A stretch of 36,636 bases of DNA from NCBI GenBank assembly GCA_030065655.1, contig JASJDT010000012.1:1-36636 (forward strand). The letters are read 5' to 3'. The translations under genes and the position numbers were made by a program. Source of the DNA: Desulfocapsaceae bacterium (GTDB lineage Bacteria; Desulfobacterota; Desulfobulbia; Desulfobulbales; Desulfocapsaceae). Shown here piece by piece: positions 9,309 through 18,929 of the stretch (the stretch's first letter is position 1; each line of letters starts with the position of its first letter). Below the pieces are notes generated by a model, which saw nothing but the letters and a program-made list of their open reading frames with translations, had not been told where the DNA came from and made no database searches.

Positions 9309-10571
9309 TTGGGCTCACCGCTACGTAAATTTCGAAATATTCAACCACTTCTGCTCGGCAGGCTGCCGGGACAACTTGTTATCCAGTACAGCAATGTCTG
9401 CAATGCCGACTGTCCTCAATGCGGTATGAGAAGATCCGAGCATATTGCCCGTTACACTCTCGATAAAGATTATGTCAAAAGATTGATTGATTCGGCTGCA
9501 GCCAAAGGTATAAAATCACTTTCTTTTACCGGTGGTGAACCGCTACTGTATCTTGATGATATCATTGAGCTTACTCGGCATGCCGATCAGGCGGGAATTC
9601 CCTATGTGCGGACAGGCACAAATGGGTTCATTTTCCAAGGCTCGGAAAAAGCTGATTTCTCCGAGAGAATTACTAGAGTTGCGGGTAAGCTGGCCTCAAC
9701 CAATATCTATACATTCTGGATCAGTCTTGATTCGGCCGAATCTGTCGCCCACGAGCAAATGCGCGGAATTAAAGGTGTAGTGAGAGGAATTGAAAAAGCT
9801 CTACCTATTTTCCATGAATATGGCATTTATCCTTCCGTAAATCTGGGCATTAACCGAAGTGTTGGCGGGAATTCCCTGCAGCCCTATCTCAATGACACCA
9901 CGCCACATGATTTTCTTGAATCGTTTAAAGAGGCATTCCAACGATTTTACAGTTTTGTTTACAATCTGGGCTTTACCATGGTCAATGCCTGTTATCCGAT
10001 GAGTAGTGATACGGCGGATTCAAAGCAGATAAATGCCAAGCTTTACGGGGCAGCTGCAAACAACAGTATCATTAATTTTTCACGAGAAGAAAAGGCTCTT
10101 ATCTTCAAAGCACTTTTTGAAACCATTCCCAAATACCGGGGAAAGCTGCAGATTTTTTCGCCGCGCTGCTCTCTCTATAGTCTCGTTCAGAAATTTACCC
10201 ATAGCAGGGCGCCTCTTTTTCCCTGCCGCGGTGGTGCCGATTTTTTCTTTGTGGAATGCGAAAAAGGGCTCATTCATCCCTGCGGATACCGACAGGAACC
10301 TCATACAAATCTCCCCGATTTGGTTCAGCGGTTTGGAAAGATAACAGATTGTGATCTTTGTGAGTGGGAGTGTTTTAGAGATCCTTCCGATCTTCTGGGA
10401 CCCTTTGCGGATATTTTCAGGCAACCGTTGCAACTTGTCGGTAAAATTGTCAAGGAACCACGTTTTTTTCAATTACTCCTCGAGGACCTCCGCTACTACA
10501 ACGCTTGCAACTATTTTAATGGCCGTTTTGCTCCGCAATACGAAGCAATGGAGCGGTTTGCCAAGCCGTAA
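9309..10571 (+). CDS. Radical SAM protein of unknown function
   Basis: This 420-residue protein has the radical SAM CxxxCxxC cluster at C31/C35/C38 (CNADCPQC), preceded by a strand VIQYSN. SFTGGEPLL matches the GGEP motif that contacts SAM, and FWISLDSA matches a later barrel strand. C-terminal cysteines (in FSPRCSLY, FPCRGG, HPCGY, CDLCEWECF) resemble a SPASM/twitch auxiliary cluster region of peptide-modifying or heme-modifying members. The start is TTG 9309, supported by GAGGG 9 nt upstream; no in-frame ATG/GTG precedes CNADC. No precursor peptide or partner gene is adjacent, so the substrate is unknown. It lies alone, 270 bp before a sensor kinase. Confidence 0.85.
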   Translation: MGSPLRKFRNIQPLLLGRLPGQLVIQYSNVCNADCPQCGMRRSEHIARYTLDKDYVKRLIDSAAAKGIKSLSFTGGEPLLYLDDIIELTRHADQAGIPYVRTGTNGFIFQGSEKADFSERITRVAGKLASTNIYTFWISLDSAESVAHEQMRGIKGVVRGIEKALPIFHEYGIYPSVNLGINRSVGGNSLQPYLNDTTPHDFLESFKEAFQRFYSFVYNLGFTMVNACYPMSSDTADSKQINAKLYGAAANNSIINFSREEKALIFKALFETIPKYRGKLQIFSPRCSLYSLVQKFTHSRAPLFPCRGGADFFFVECEKGLIHPCGYRQEPHTNLPDLVQRFGKITDCDLCEWECFRDPSDLLGPFADIFRQPLQLVGKIVKEPRFFQLLLEDLRYYNACNYFNGRFAPQYEAMERFAKP

Positions 10572-10840
10572 TCATCCACCTTATCATCACAAAGCATCCA
10601 TCCATTTTATTCGTCATTATGGTTGCTCCATGTTTTTAGGTCTTTGTTAAATTAGGAGAACGCACAATTAAGATCATTGACGGGTATACCTGTCGTTACA
10701 GTATTTACAAGAGTCTGTTCAGCAATGATAAAACTGGAAAACATTCTTAAAAAGCGTTAGGCTAAATTAATGAGTTTTTGGTGCAGGCTTTATGTTTCGA
10801 CGATGTTGGCTGAAGAATATTATCTGCGCATTTTGTTTTT

Positions 10841-13438
10841 ATGCAAAAGAAGACGGCAAATAGAAATTCAGCAGCCGGTTTTCAAAGAATATTTGCAGAT
10901 CAGGTTGAAAAACAATTTCAGCAAACTATTTTTGGAACGGCGGCAACTCTTATAAACGGGACTATTCTCGTTTATATCCTGCGCAATCATATTACGGCTT
11001 CATATCTTGCCACTTGGTTTGCCATTGCCGTGTTTATAAGTGGTGTCAGACTATCACTTAATCATTTCTATCATCGTTCAGAAAGAAAACCATCTTTTCT
11101 AAGCCGCTGGAATAAGTGGTTCAATATTAGTTTATTGTTGGCAGGTTGTCTTTGGGGATCAACTACATTTTTCCTCTTATCGCTTGAATCTATTGGTCGT
11201 CAGGCGTTTATCGCATTTATTGTAGGCGGTATGGTGGCTGGCGCAGTTGCCTCATTCACGGCTATACTCTCCGCGTTTTTTCTATTCAGCATCCCCGCTC
11301 TTGTACCTGTTGGTCTCAGTTTTTTTTATCTAGGCGATGAAATTCATATGGCCATGGGAGTCATGGTCTTTCTCTATTTGATCATAGTTAGTCTGACTGC
11401 GTTGAAAATGCATAGGGATGTGGTTGATCTTCTGGCTATGAAATATGAGAATATTGACCTCATCAGGGAGTTGCAGGATGAGGTGGATATGCGAAAACAG
11501 GCTCAGAACGATTTGCGCAAACAAAATGAACACATTGAAGAAATTGTCCAGCAGCGCACCATGGAGTTGGAAAATGTCAACCAACGCCTCCAGGCCATTC
11601 TCACCTCCGCTCCCCTGGTTATTTGGGCGCTCGACAGTGAAGGAGAGATCATTTTTGCTGAGGGTACAGGATTGCAGCGGTTTGGCCTGGCTAAAGGCGA
11701 GGTGGTGGGAAAAACTGTTCCCGAACTGTTTCCCAAGATTCGCAGTTTACATGATGCTACAATGCGAGCCTTAGCCGGTAAACCTGTCGCTGAAATGATT
11801 AATTTACGGGGAATCTATTTTGAAGTTCGTTATCAACCCATAGAACAGGGTGGTGCTATTTCCGGAGCAATTGGTGTAGGAATAGATGTTTCGGCCCAGC
11901 AAAAAGCTAAAAAAGAGCTTCGCAAAGCGCAGGAGACGTATCAGGAAATAATCGAGAGCCTCAATGATGTGCTCTATTATACGGATGATGCTGGCATAAT
12001 AAAATTCATCAGTCCTGCAGTTACCAGAGTACTAGGTCATCATTCTGATGAATTAATCGATTCTTCATTTTATGACTTGGTGTTTCCTGATGATAAAGAC
12101 CAACTTCAACTTGATATCGACAATGTATCCCAGGAAAATAGGAGCTACGGCGAATATCGTTTTTTTGACAAAAATGGTGATATCCGCTGGTGTCGGGTCA
12201 GTACATCAAGAACTATAAATGCCAGAGAGGAAGAGGAGATCCAGGGTGTTCTGGTTGATATAACTCAGTTCAAGAAGCTGGAAGACCAACTTCAGCGTTC
12301 CCAAAAAATGGAAGCCTTGGGTACGCTGGCCGGTGGCGTGGCCCATGATCTCAATAATATTCTCAGCGGGATTGTCAGCTATCCAGAACTACTTCTTTTG
12401 GACGTAGCCGAAGACAGCCCGCTTTATGCTCCACTCATCACTATCAAGAAATCCGGCGAGCAGGCGGCTGCAATCGTTCAGGATCTACTCACCTTGGCTC
12501 GCCGTGGAGTGTCAACTCATGATCTGCTTGACATCAATATTATCATTCGGGAATGCCTTGCTGCCCCGGAATTCAAAAAAAACCTGGAAGATGCAGCGAA
12601 CGTTGCCTTAAGCCTAAATCTCAGGGAAGATGTATTGGGTATGTATGGGTCATCGATTCATATATACAAGGCAATTGCCAATTTACTCATAAATGGTCTG
12701 GAAGCGATGCCTGATGGTGGCATGCTGCAAATCATTACGGATCATTTTTATGTCGATGAACCAATAACTGGATACGAAACAATCGCTGAGGGTGAATATG
12801 TCGTTTGCACGATAAAAGACAGCGGGGTAGGTATTCCTGAGGAGAACAAAGCTCAGATTTTTGAACCTTTCTATACTAAAAAGGTAATGGGTAAGAGCGG
12901 TTCAGGTCTCGGGATGGCGGTTGTCTGGGGGACTGTCAAAGACCATAAGGGCTATATCGATGTGCAAAGTGAAGAAGGGAGGGGTGCTACGTTTCACCTG
13001 TATTTTCCTGCAACGCGGGATGTATTAGCGACTAGACCCAAGCTTGCTGATATCGATGAATATTTCGGCAATGGCGAACGAATACTCGTTGTTGACGATT
13101 TGCAGACACAATTGGACATCGCTAAAAGTATTTTGACTCGTTTGGGATACAACGTTGATACGGTTACCAGCGGTGAAGAGGCGCTGGCCTTTCTTGCTGA
13201 CAACACTATCGATCTGATTATTTTAGATATGATTATGAACCCTGGAATTGATGGTTTGGATACCTACCGCCAGATTTCCAAGATCCGTCCTCAACAGAAA
13301 GTGGTTATTGCCACCGGCTATTCAGAGACATCACGGGTAGCGGAAGCCCAACAGATGGGTGCATCGAGACTCATCAAAAAGCCCTATTCCATGCATACAA
13401 TTGGCCAGGTCATTCAAGAGGAATTACAACGGACTTGA
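10841..13438 (+). CDS. Membrane hybrid histidine kinase with two PAS domains and a receiver
   Basis: This 865-residue sensor has about six hydrophobic helices in residues 30-200, a coiled coil (about 205-258), PAS domain 1 (about 258-360), PAS domain 2 (about 372-485), a HisKA dimerisation helix with phospho-acceptor H502 (GVAHDLNN), an HATPase domain (N-box NLLINGLEAMP, G1 DSGVGIP, G2 SGSGLGMAVVW) and a C-terminal receiver with phospho-Asp D796 (LIILDMI) and acidic pair VVDD. The membrane part differs from Cache-type sensors and may sense within the bilayer. No separate response regulator or obvious output gene is nearby, so the phosphorelay may pass to a distant protein. ATG 10841 lacks a clear ribosome-binding site. 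Confidence 0.9.
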   Translation: MQKKTANRNSAAGFQRIFADQVEKQFQQTIFGTAATLINGTILVYILRNHITASYLATWFAIAVFISGVRLSLNHFYHRSERKPSFLSRWNKWFNISLLLAGCLWGSTTFFLLSLESIGRQAFIAFIVGGMVAGAVASFTAILSAFFLFSIPALVPVGLSFFYLGDEIHMAMGVMVFLYLIIVSLTALKMHRDVVDLLAMKYENIDLIRELQDEVDMRKQAQNDLRKQNEHIEEIVQQRTMELENVNQRLQAILTSAPLVIWALDSEGEIIFAEGTGLQRFGLAKGEVVGKTVPELFPKIRSLHDATMRALAGKPVAEMINLRGIYFEVRYQPIEQGGAISGAIGVGIDVSAQQKAKKELRKAQETYQEIIESLNDVLYYTDDAGIIKFISPAVTRVLGHHSDELIDSSFYDLVFPDDKDQLQLDIDNVSQENRSYGEYRFFDKNGDIRWCRVSTSRTINAREEEEIQGVLVDITQFKKLEDQLQRSQKMEALGTLAGGVAHDLNNILSGIVSYPELLLLDVAEDSPLYAPLITIKKSGEQAAAIVQDLLTLARRGVSTHDLLDINIIIRECLAAPEFKKNLEDAANVALSLNLREDVLGMYGSSIHIYKAIANLLINGLEAMPDGGMLQIITDHFYVDEPITGYETIAEGEYVVCTIKDSGVGIPEENKAQIFEPFYTKKVMGKSGSGLGMAVVWGTVKDHKGYIDVQSEEGRGATFHLYFPATRDVLATRPKLADIDEYFGNGERILVVDDLQTQLDIAKSILTRLGYNVDTVTSGEEALAFLADNTIDLIILDMIMNPGIDGLDTYRQISKIRPQQKVVIATGYSETSRVAEAQQMGASRLIKKPYSMHTIGQVIQEELQRT

Positions 13439-13535
13439 AAACGATTTTACGGCAAATTATCGGCCAAAAACAGCCTTTTCGTATAAACAACAACAGTATC
13501 TGATTTTTCCTGTTGAGTGATAAAGCCAAATCTAG

Positions 13536-13770
13536 CTCCATAAGCGGGACTCTGATCAGTACACCATTGAGGGGTGTAAGTGCCTTGGGAGTAATTTCAG
13601 GTTTATAGCTTTCCAACAAATTCTTTTTTCTTATTATTTATGGCAAAAGTCAGAGATTAAGGTACTAACCCCGCAAGGGGATAAGTGCCTTGGCTATAGT
13701 GGCCAGCTTTCAATAAATAAACGCCTTTTATATTGTTTTGTGTTACCGTTTTCGAAAAATAAGGTACTAA
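13536..13770. repeat. Array of hairpin repeats with conserved TAAGTGCCTTGG core
   Basis: Three degenerate units lie in the 412-bp gene-free interval after the kinase. The best unit forms a two-step hairpin at 13659-13691: AAGGTACT pairs with AGTGCCTT (one G-U), and inside it CCCC-GCAA-GGGG makes a stem with a GNRA-type tetraloop. The core TAAGTGCCTTGG recurs at 13577 and 13682, and TAAGGTACTAA at 13658 and 13760, giving a period near 105 bp. A fourth unit is at 31449-31563. The 82-nt distance from TGCCTTGG to TTAAGG is identical in the 13581 and 31478 units although the sequence between has drifted. Function is unknown; it could be a REP/MITE-like element or a structured RNA. Confidence 0.7.
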
Positions 13771-13801
13771 TAGTCTTGCAGAAATTTTCAAAAGTCAGAT
13801 G

Positions 13802-13833
13802 CCGATCAGCTATGTATCGCTAGGTCTGATCGG
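13802..13833 (+). promoter_or_regulatory. Inverted repeat just upstream of the small-protein/antiporter operon
   Basis: CCGATCAG (13802-13809) and CTGATCGG (13826-13833) are perfect 8-bp inverted repeats around a 16-nt loop that can add a CTA/TAG pairing. The right arm ends 3 nt before the AGAGGA ribosome-binding site (13837-13842) of the gene at 13851. It could be a transcription-factor operator or a 5' leader hairpin controlling translation. No regulator is identified. Confidence 0.5.
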
Positions 13834-13850
13834 GATAGAGGATATTGCTA

Positions 13851-14033
13851 ATGAAAACAATTGAATCGCTCAAAGAGCAGATCGAAAAAACCAAAGTAAT
13901 TTTGGCTGAGTCCCAGGAAAACTACCAGAAAAATCCAGATAGTTACAGTGCGCAGCTGTTACTGCTGAGCACGGAGAACTACCTTGGCGACCTGCTCAAA
14001 GAGTTGGAGCACCTGCAGCGGGTTGAAAAATAA
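13851..14033 (+). CDS. Small helical protein upstream of Na+/H+ antiporter
   Basis: This 60-residue protein (MKTIESLKEQIEKTKVIL...) starts at ATG 13851 with AGAGGA 8 nt upstream. It is hydrophilic with heptad-like leucine and isoleucine spacing, predicting a helix-turn-helix coiled coil (about 1-25 and 36-58). It has no membrane segment or recognised domain. Only 7 nt separate its stop from the antiporter ATG at 14041, so the two are almost certainly co-transcribed and perhaps translationally coupled, since the antiporter has little ribosome-binding site of its own. A cytoplasmic accessory or regulatory subunit of the antiporter is my inference; I do not recognise the family. Confidence 0.7.
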   Translation: MKTIESLKEQIEKTKVILAESQENYQKNPDSYSAQLLLLSTENYLGDLLKELEHLQRVEK

Positions 14034-14040
14034 AAGCAGC

Positions 14041-15276
14041 ATGAAACTATTCAATATTCTTGCTGCGCTCATCACCATTTCAGCTCTATTCAGCTACCTG
14101 AACCACCGCACAATCAAGTTGCCAACCACCATTGGGGTTATGGCTATTTCGCTATTGGGCTCATTGGCCATCGTCCTGCTTGGCTCCTTTGGTTTTGGCT
14201 TGGAAAAGCAGGCGCTGCTCCTGGTCCAAAGCATTGATTTTGATGAGACGCTGCTGCATGGGATGCTCAGCTTCCTGCTTTTTGCCGGAGCCTTGCATGT
14301 TGATATTAATAGGCTGGCCAGTCAAAAATGGATAATCGGCTCGCTTGCCACAGTGGGGACGATCGCCTCGACCTTCATTGTCGGCCTGACCACCTGGTTC
14401 GTCCTGCAACAGCTTGATTTGCATGTGTCGCTTATCTACTGCCTGCTCTTCGGAGCCTTGATCTCACCCACCGATCCCATTGCCGTGCTGGGGATTCTCA
14501 AACAAGCCGGAGTTCCGAAAAGCCTCGAAACCAAAATCTGCGGTGAATCGCTCTTTAACGACGGGATTGCGGTGGTGGTCTTTCTGGTTTTACTGGAAAT
14601 TGCCGTCGGCGGTCACGCGGTAACCGGGGAAATGGTACTGTGGCTCTTTATCAAGGAAGCGGGCGGCGGGATTCTCTATGGACTTGTCATCGGTTTTATC
14701 ACCTACGCCATGCTTAAAAGTGTAGACAATTATCAGGTGGAAGTGTTGCTGACTCTGGCGCTGGTCGCCGGTGGCTATGCCCTTGCCGATCATTTGCACA
14801 TCTCCGGCCCCCTGGCCATGGTTGTTTCCGGCCTGTTAATTGGCAATCAGGGCAGGTTGATGGCCATGTCGGATAAGACCAGGGAACATCTCGATACCTT
14901 CTGGGAGTTGGTGGATGAAGTGCTCAATGTTGTTCTTTTCGTGTTGATTGGCCTGGAAGTGTTGGTGCTTACCCTGGAACTGAATTATTTGGTGGCCGGT
15001 GTGCTTATGATTCCCCTACTGCTGGCGATTCGTTTGGTCTCCGTTGCCCTACCGGTCAAGTTTTTAAGCCTGTTTCGCAGCTTTAGCCCCGGGGTCATTA
15101 AGATTTTAACCTGGGGAGGTTTGCGAGGCGGTATCTCGGTGGCTATGGCTTTATCCCTGCCGGCCGGTGCGGAACGGGATATACTCCTGACCATGACCTA
15201 TCTGGTCGTCGTCTTTTCCATCATTGTTCAGGGCTTGACCGTTGGCAGACTGGTGAGATCGATCAGGACCGGATAG
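14041..15276 (+). CDS. CPA1-family Na+(K+)/H+ antiporter
   Basis: This 411-residue integral membrane protein has about twelve hydrophobic segments. It carries CPA1 signatures: SPTDPIAVLG (S142-D145) in the unwound TM region, the ion-binding Asn-Asp pair N173/D174 in FNDGIAVVVFL, and GGLRGGISVAMALSLP near the C-terminus. The Asn-Asp pair, as opposed to Asp-Asp, is typical of the electroneutral CPA1 group. It should exchange cytoplasmic Na+ or K+ for H+. It lacks the long cytoplasmic C-terminal domain of some homologues, ending soon after the last helix. It is the second gene of a two-gene unit with the coiled-coil protein at 13851. An in-frame extension upstream of 14041 would overlap that gene and is not preferred. 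Confidence 0.9.
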   Translation: MKLFNILAALITISALFSYLNHRTIKLPTTIGVMAISLLGSLAIVLLGSFGFGLEKQALLLVQSIDFDETLLHGMLSFLLFAGALHVDINRLASQKWIIGSLATVGTIASTFIVGLTTWFVLQQLDLHVSLIYCLLFGALISPTDPIAVLGILKQAGVPKSLETKICGESLFNDGIAVVVFLVLLEIAVGGHAVTGEMVLWLFIKEAGGGILYGLVIGFITYAMLKSVDNYQVEVLLTLALVAGGYALADHLHISGPLAMVVSGLLIGNQGRLMAMSDKTREHLDTFWELVDEVLNVVLFVLIGLEVLVLTLELNYLVAGVLMIPLLLAIRLVSVALPVKFLSLFRSFSPGVIKILTWGGLRGGISVAMALSLPAGAERDILLTMTYLVVVFSIIVQGLTVGRLVRSIRTG

Positions 15277-15353
15277 GTGGTAATGCCTGGGTCTTGGCAA
15301 CAAATTCAATAAGTCTACCGGAAAACAACTGAATTTATTCTGGTTAGGCCAAG

Positions 15354-18300
15354 TTATACCTGCATCTTCTGTATCGATGGACTGGAGGAACCGGGCTCCA
15401 TCTTCGAAAACTCCCTGCCTAGAACCAGTGAACTGGAAGTTGAAATTTGTTCAGTTGGTGCTTTCTCAAGCTCTAATCCAGGAACTTTAATCCGGGTAAT
15501 TTCCTGTAAATAAAGAGACGCCACCATAAACAATAAAGCACCGAAAGTGATAAGCGCATAATTCGTTGAGGTGATCGGTGCAAAATCAACGAACCTAAGC
15601 CTTCCCCTGTTCTGCAGCACCTTCGCTGCAATGACTTTGTTCTTGACGAAAGTAATGGCATCTTGAACCTCAGGATCTTTGTTGTTGCTTAATTGCTCAA
15701 TGTTTCTGTACACAAGGGAGTCGAAATCCATAAAGCTTGAGTATTGATTTTTGCTTAGATTATCAAGCATTTCCATTAATTCAGGAGTGAGGTAGATATT
15801 TTTACTATCTGTCATGGCAACTATTTCCTGCAGTTTATTCTCGGTAAAGACATAAGCGGGGCTGAAAATGGGCTGACCGAGAAAAAAAGAAAACTGGGCA
15901 AGTATAAATACAGTGCAGGCAAAGAGAAATATTAGTCGCGCACCTATTCTTGTTGCTCTGTCCTCACTAGGCTCTAAATGTCTGGATATTTTTTTCCGAA
16001 TAGAATCAGCTCTGTATTTATATACTGAGTTAGGATAGCTATTTGTTATCTGGTTGAAGTATCGGATGGCATCTTTCAGATATTCTTGATTTTTATTGCG
16101 TCTTGGGAGTGCTTCATAGAGTCTGATCTTGGCATAGGCATGGGAATAAATAAGTGCAGATGCTCTTTTTACATTTAGACTGTTTCCCAGATGTGTCTTA
16201 TAGGCATCATCGGTTTCACGTGCCTTGGCATAGAGATCCATTGCCTGGTTAAAATTCTCTTCGGCCAACTCTGGTTCTTTGTTCTGCATGTTCCGCTCGC
16301 CTTTGAGAGCATATATTTCACCTAGTCCAGATAGGGCATCAATGTGAGAACTATTAATTTCAAGTATTTCTCTATATATGGCCTCGGCACGATTCTCAAG
16401 CTTGGCCATACGGCAGGCGTCGGCCTCCATGCTTCGAATATTCAAATCATCTGGACTTACTCCTTGTTCTTGCCGGAAATATTCAATGGCTTTTTTCGGC
16501 CTATTTTTATGCAGGTAAATCATGCCAAGTAATTCCGCTGCTCGTGGGATATCTTCATTTATATCAAGAGCCTGGCGAATGCAATCTATGGCCTGGGCAT
16601 AGTGGTTTTCTCCCATGAGATAGTAAACCTCGCCCAACTGTGAGAGACTATGCTTATCTTTTCGCTCTTCAACCTGTCTTACCAGTAGCTTTTCTAACTT
16701 GCCCAGATATTCCTTTGATTTCCAATGACCTTCGGCCTTGGTTTCAGCAGAGGACTTGCCACCGTTATAGGTTATTTCTTGATTTTTTAAATCTTGATAT
16801 AACCTGGCCAGGCCAAATAAAATCAAAATATTTTCAGGATCGAGATCAAGGCCTTGATAATAAATGGCTATGGCTTTTTCGAAATCGACATTGAAACTGT
16901 AGTGATACACCCGGGCATGATTGTAGAAGTGATGAACCTCATGATTATTTCTTGCCTCGTCTGCACCTCGTTCATATGCTTCGCAAGCAGTTTGCCACCA
17001 TTTTGCTGATTCTTCCAAAAGGCCGGAGCGTTCACGGATACTTGCGATATTGTGGGCTGGATAGGGATAGTTCGCATTGAGGTCACAGGCTTTTTTATAT
17101 GCATCTATGGCTTCTTCATAACGACTTAGTTTTTCTAGAGCCAGTCCTTTGTTAAAGAGGGTGAATTCTTGTTGATCGTGCTCTATAGTCAGGGCTCTGT
17201 CGTACTGCTTGATGGCCTCTTCCAGACGTCCCAGCTGCTCAAGAGCGATACCTAAACTGTTGTAGGCAGCGACGTATTCGGGGTCAGCCTGGAGTGCATT
17301 ATTGTATCTATCTATGGCCTGTTCATATTTTGTCTGTCTCTCAAATACGAGTCCCTGGTTATGGTAGTATACATGAGCATAATCAGGATCAATCGCCAAG
17401 GCCTCCTCGTATTGTTTTAATGCTTCCTCATATCTGCCGAGGTTATAAAATGCAATACCCATTCTATTGTGAGTGGCGGCGATGATGGCTGTATCTGTGT
17501 CACCTATTTCTAAAGCCTTCTGGTACTTCTCAATCGCTTCCTCACGCAAGCCAAGTTTGTCGAGTACCAGGCCCCAGCTGTTATAGGCATCGACATATCC
17601 TGGATTAGCTATAATTGATTGATCATAATCCTTTGCGGCCTCCTCGTATTGTCCGAGTTTTTCCAGGGCAAGCCCGCGATTCCGATAATAAAGATAGGTG
17701 TATTTAGAATCAGATTCCAGTGCTCTATCATATTTCTCCAGTGCCTCTTCATATTTACCAAGATTATAAAGGGCTATAGCTTCATTGTTAAATGCGCTGG
17801 TGTTGAATGGATCTATTTTGAAGACCTTTTGGTATTTATTTAAAGCTTCTTCATATTGGCCAAGTTGGCCGAGGGCTAGTCCCCAGCTATTATAGGCATC
17901 GGCATAATGAGGATTGGCTTCGACAGTTTGCTCATAGGCTTCAATTGCCTCTTCGTATCTGCCAAGAGAGTAAAGTGCTAATCCGCAATTGTAATGGGCT
18001 AGGAAATTTCTGGAATCCTGCTTGAGAGTTAACCTGTAATACCGTATTGCCTCCTCATACATGCCCATATTGTGAAGCAAAACACCACTCTCAAAGTTGG
18101 CGGTTACGTTGTCGGGATCTTTCTTAAGGGCTTTTTCAAAAGCTTCAAGTGCGAGTTTATCCTGTTTGTTATCACTTAAGAGGAGACCAAGGTCGTTATA
18201 GGCCTCGGGAGTGTCAAGGTTCGTCTCTATTGCACGAAGGTATTCTTTGGTGTCATCTTCCGGAAAGCCGAGCTCGGCTATTGCCATTCGCCAGCGGTAG

Positions 18301-18401
18301 TAGGTATCCAGGTCATCCGGATTGTTTTTGATAATCTCTTTGCATTGTGCTATCTCGGCTTGATACTCCTCCTGATGGTTACTGCCATCCTGCGTATCCA
18401 T
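15354..18401 (-). CDS. Large TPR-repeat protein with C-terminal membrane segments
   Basis: This 1015-residue protein is built mainly of TPR repeats of about 34 residues (repeating NxGLALxxLGRYEEAIxxYDxAL patterns) from about residue 40 to 490, then more divergent TPRs to about 720. Near the C-terminus are two hydrophobic segments, about 805-830 (LIFLFACTVFILAQFSFFLG) and about 935-955 (YALITFGALLFMVASLYL). The TPR superhelix is therefore probably cytoplasmic and membrane-anchored, a scaffold for protein partners. The start ATG 18401 is chosen for its GGGGGA site; ATG 18413 is an in-frame alternative. The adjacent internal repeats are close in sequence, suggesting recent duplication. The partners are unknown. 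Confidence 0.85.
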   Translation of the reverse strand: MDTQDGSNHQEEYQAEIAQCKEIIKNNPDDLDTYYRWRMAIAELGFPEDDTKEYLRAIETNLDTPEAYNDLGLLLSDNKQDKLALEAFEKALKKDPDNVTANFESGVLLHNMGMYEEAIRYYRLTLKQDSRNFLAHYNCGLALYSLGRYEEAIEAYEQTVEANPHYADAYNSWGLALGQLGQYEEALNKYQKVFKIDPFNTSAFNNEAIALYNLGKYEEALEKYDRALESDSKYTYLYYRNRGLALEKLGQYEEAAKDYDQSIIANPGYVDAYNSWGLVLDKLGLREEAIEKYQKALEIGDTDTAIIAATHNRMGIAFYNLGRYEEALKQYEEALAIDPDYAHVYYHNQGLVFERQTKYEQAIDRYNNALQADPEYVAAYNSLGIALEQLGRLEEAIKQYDRALTIEHDQQEFTLFNKGLALEKLSRYEEAIDAYKKACDLNANYPYPAHNIASIRERSGLLEESAKWWQTACEAYERGADEARNNHEVHHFYNHARVYHYSFNVDFEKAIAIYYQGLDLDPENILILFGLARLYQDLKNQEITYNGGKSSAETKAEGHWKSKEYLGKLEKLLVRQVEERKDKHSLSQLGEVYYLMGENHYAQAIDCIRQALDINEDIPRAAELLGMIYLHKNRPKKAIEYFRQEQGVSPDDLNIRSMEADACRMAKLENRAEAIYREILEINSSHIDALSGLGEIYALKGERNMQNKEPELAEENFNQAMDLYAKARETDDAYKTHLGNSLNVKRASALIYSHAYAKIRLYEALPRRNKNQEYLKDAIRYFNQITNSYPNSVYKYRADSIRKKISRHLEPSEDRATRIGARLIFLFACTVFILAQFSFFLGQPIFSPAYVFTENKLQEIVAMTDSKNIYLTPELMEMLDNLSKNQYSSFMDFDSLVYRNIEQLSNNKDPEVQDAITFVKNKVIAAKVLQNRGRLRFVDFAPITSTNYALITFGALLFMVASLYLQEITRIKVPGLELEKAPTEQISTSSSLVLGREFSKMEPGSSSPSIQKMQV

Positions 18402-18709
18402 ATCATCCCCCATCCGAGTGTTCCCCTGAGTTCATCGGAATGTCTTCTGAACCGGCAGATATCCTGTCAATGATATTGGATAAATATAGGTGCTCCTTCG
18501 TTAAAATCAATATTTTCAGGGGATCTGCCAAGGTTGAACCATTACGCCTCAGCCTGGCAATGGATAAAGGAATAAGGACCGGTCAAGCAATTCACTCACC
18601 TTCTCTAGTGGCTTAGGATTTTCGCCAGTCGCTGAATTGATTACAGATATTGCAATATTTATATGTTAGAAGTGAGAAATAGGATAGAGTTGACCTAAAG
18701 CACATAAAT

Positions 18710-18852
18710 AGTTCCCATCCTAAAACTGTCCTTTTGACCGATATCTTCGTTATGCTCAAAATTTTATCCTCGGAATATCACATATATGCCTGTGGTAAAA
18801 TTTTTCGCATGCCTTGATCTCAGCCAAAAATGCTAGTTTTAGGACGGAAACT
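18710..18852 (-). mobile_element. MITE-like hairpin element, copy A
   Basis: This 143-bp imperfect palindrome has termini AGTTCCCATCCTAAAACT and AGTTTTAGGACGGAAACT (16 of 18 matching as an inverted pair). The arms pair imperfectly over about 60 bp, including AAAATTTTA/TAAAATTTT, around a loop of about 24 nt. Copies B (29319) and C (30749) share it; copy A is in the opposite orientation. It has no coding capacity and ends 78 bp before the crotonase start. The remaining 18402-18709 holds no gene I can support. Confidence 0.85.
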
Positions 18853-18929
18853 AAATGGTTTCACGGTTTCTTATATAGAGACTTTCACAGCGTTATGACT
18901 AAACCTGAATGATCATCAAGGAGGTTAGT

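Noticed and set aside
13536-13770. CRISPR array or integron attC sites
   Set aside because: Repeats are degenerate, few and spaced about 105 bp apart rather than 60-70 bp; the attC core GTTRRRY is absent and no cas or integrase gene is nearby.
18402-18709. A gene in the interval upstream of hairpin copy A
   Set aside because: The only open frame (18347-18616) overlaps the TPR gene in antisense and has no ribosome-binding site.
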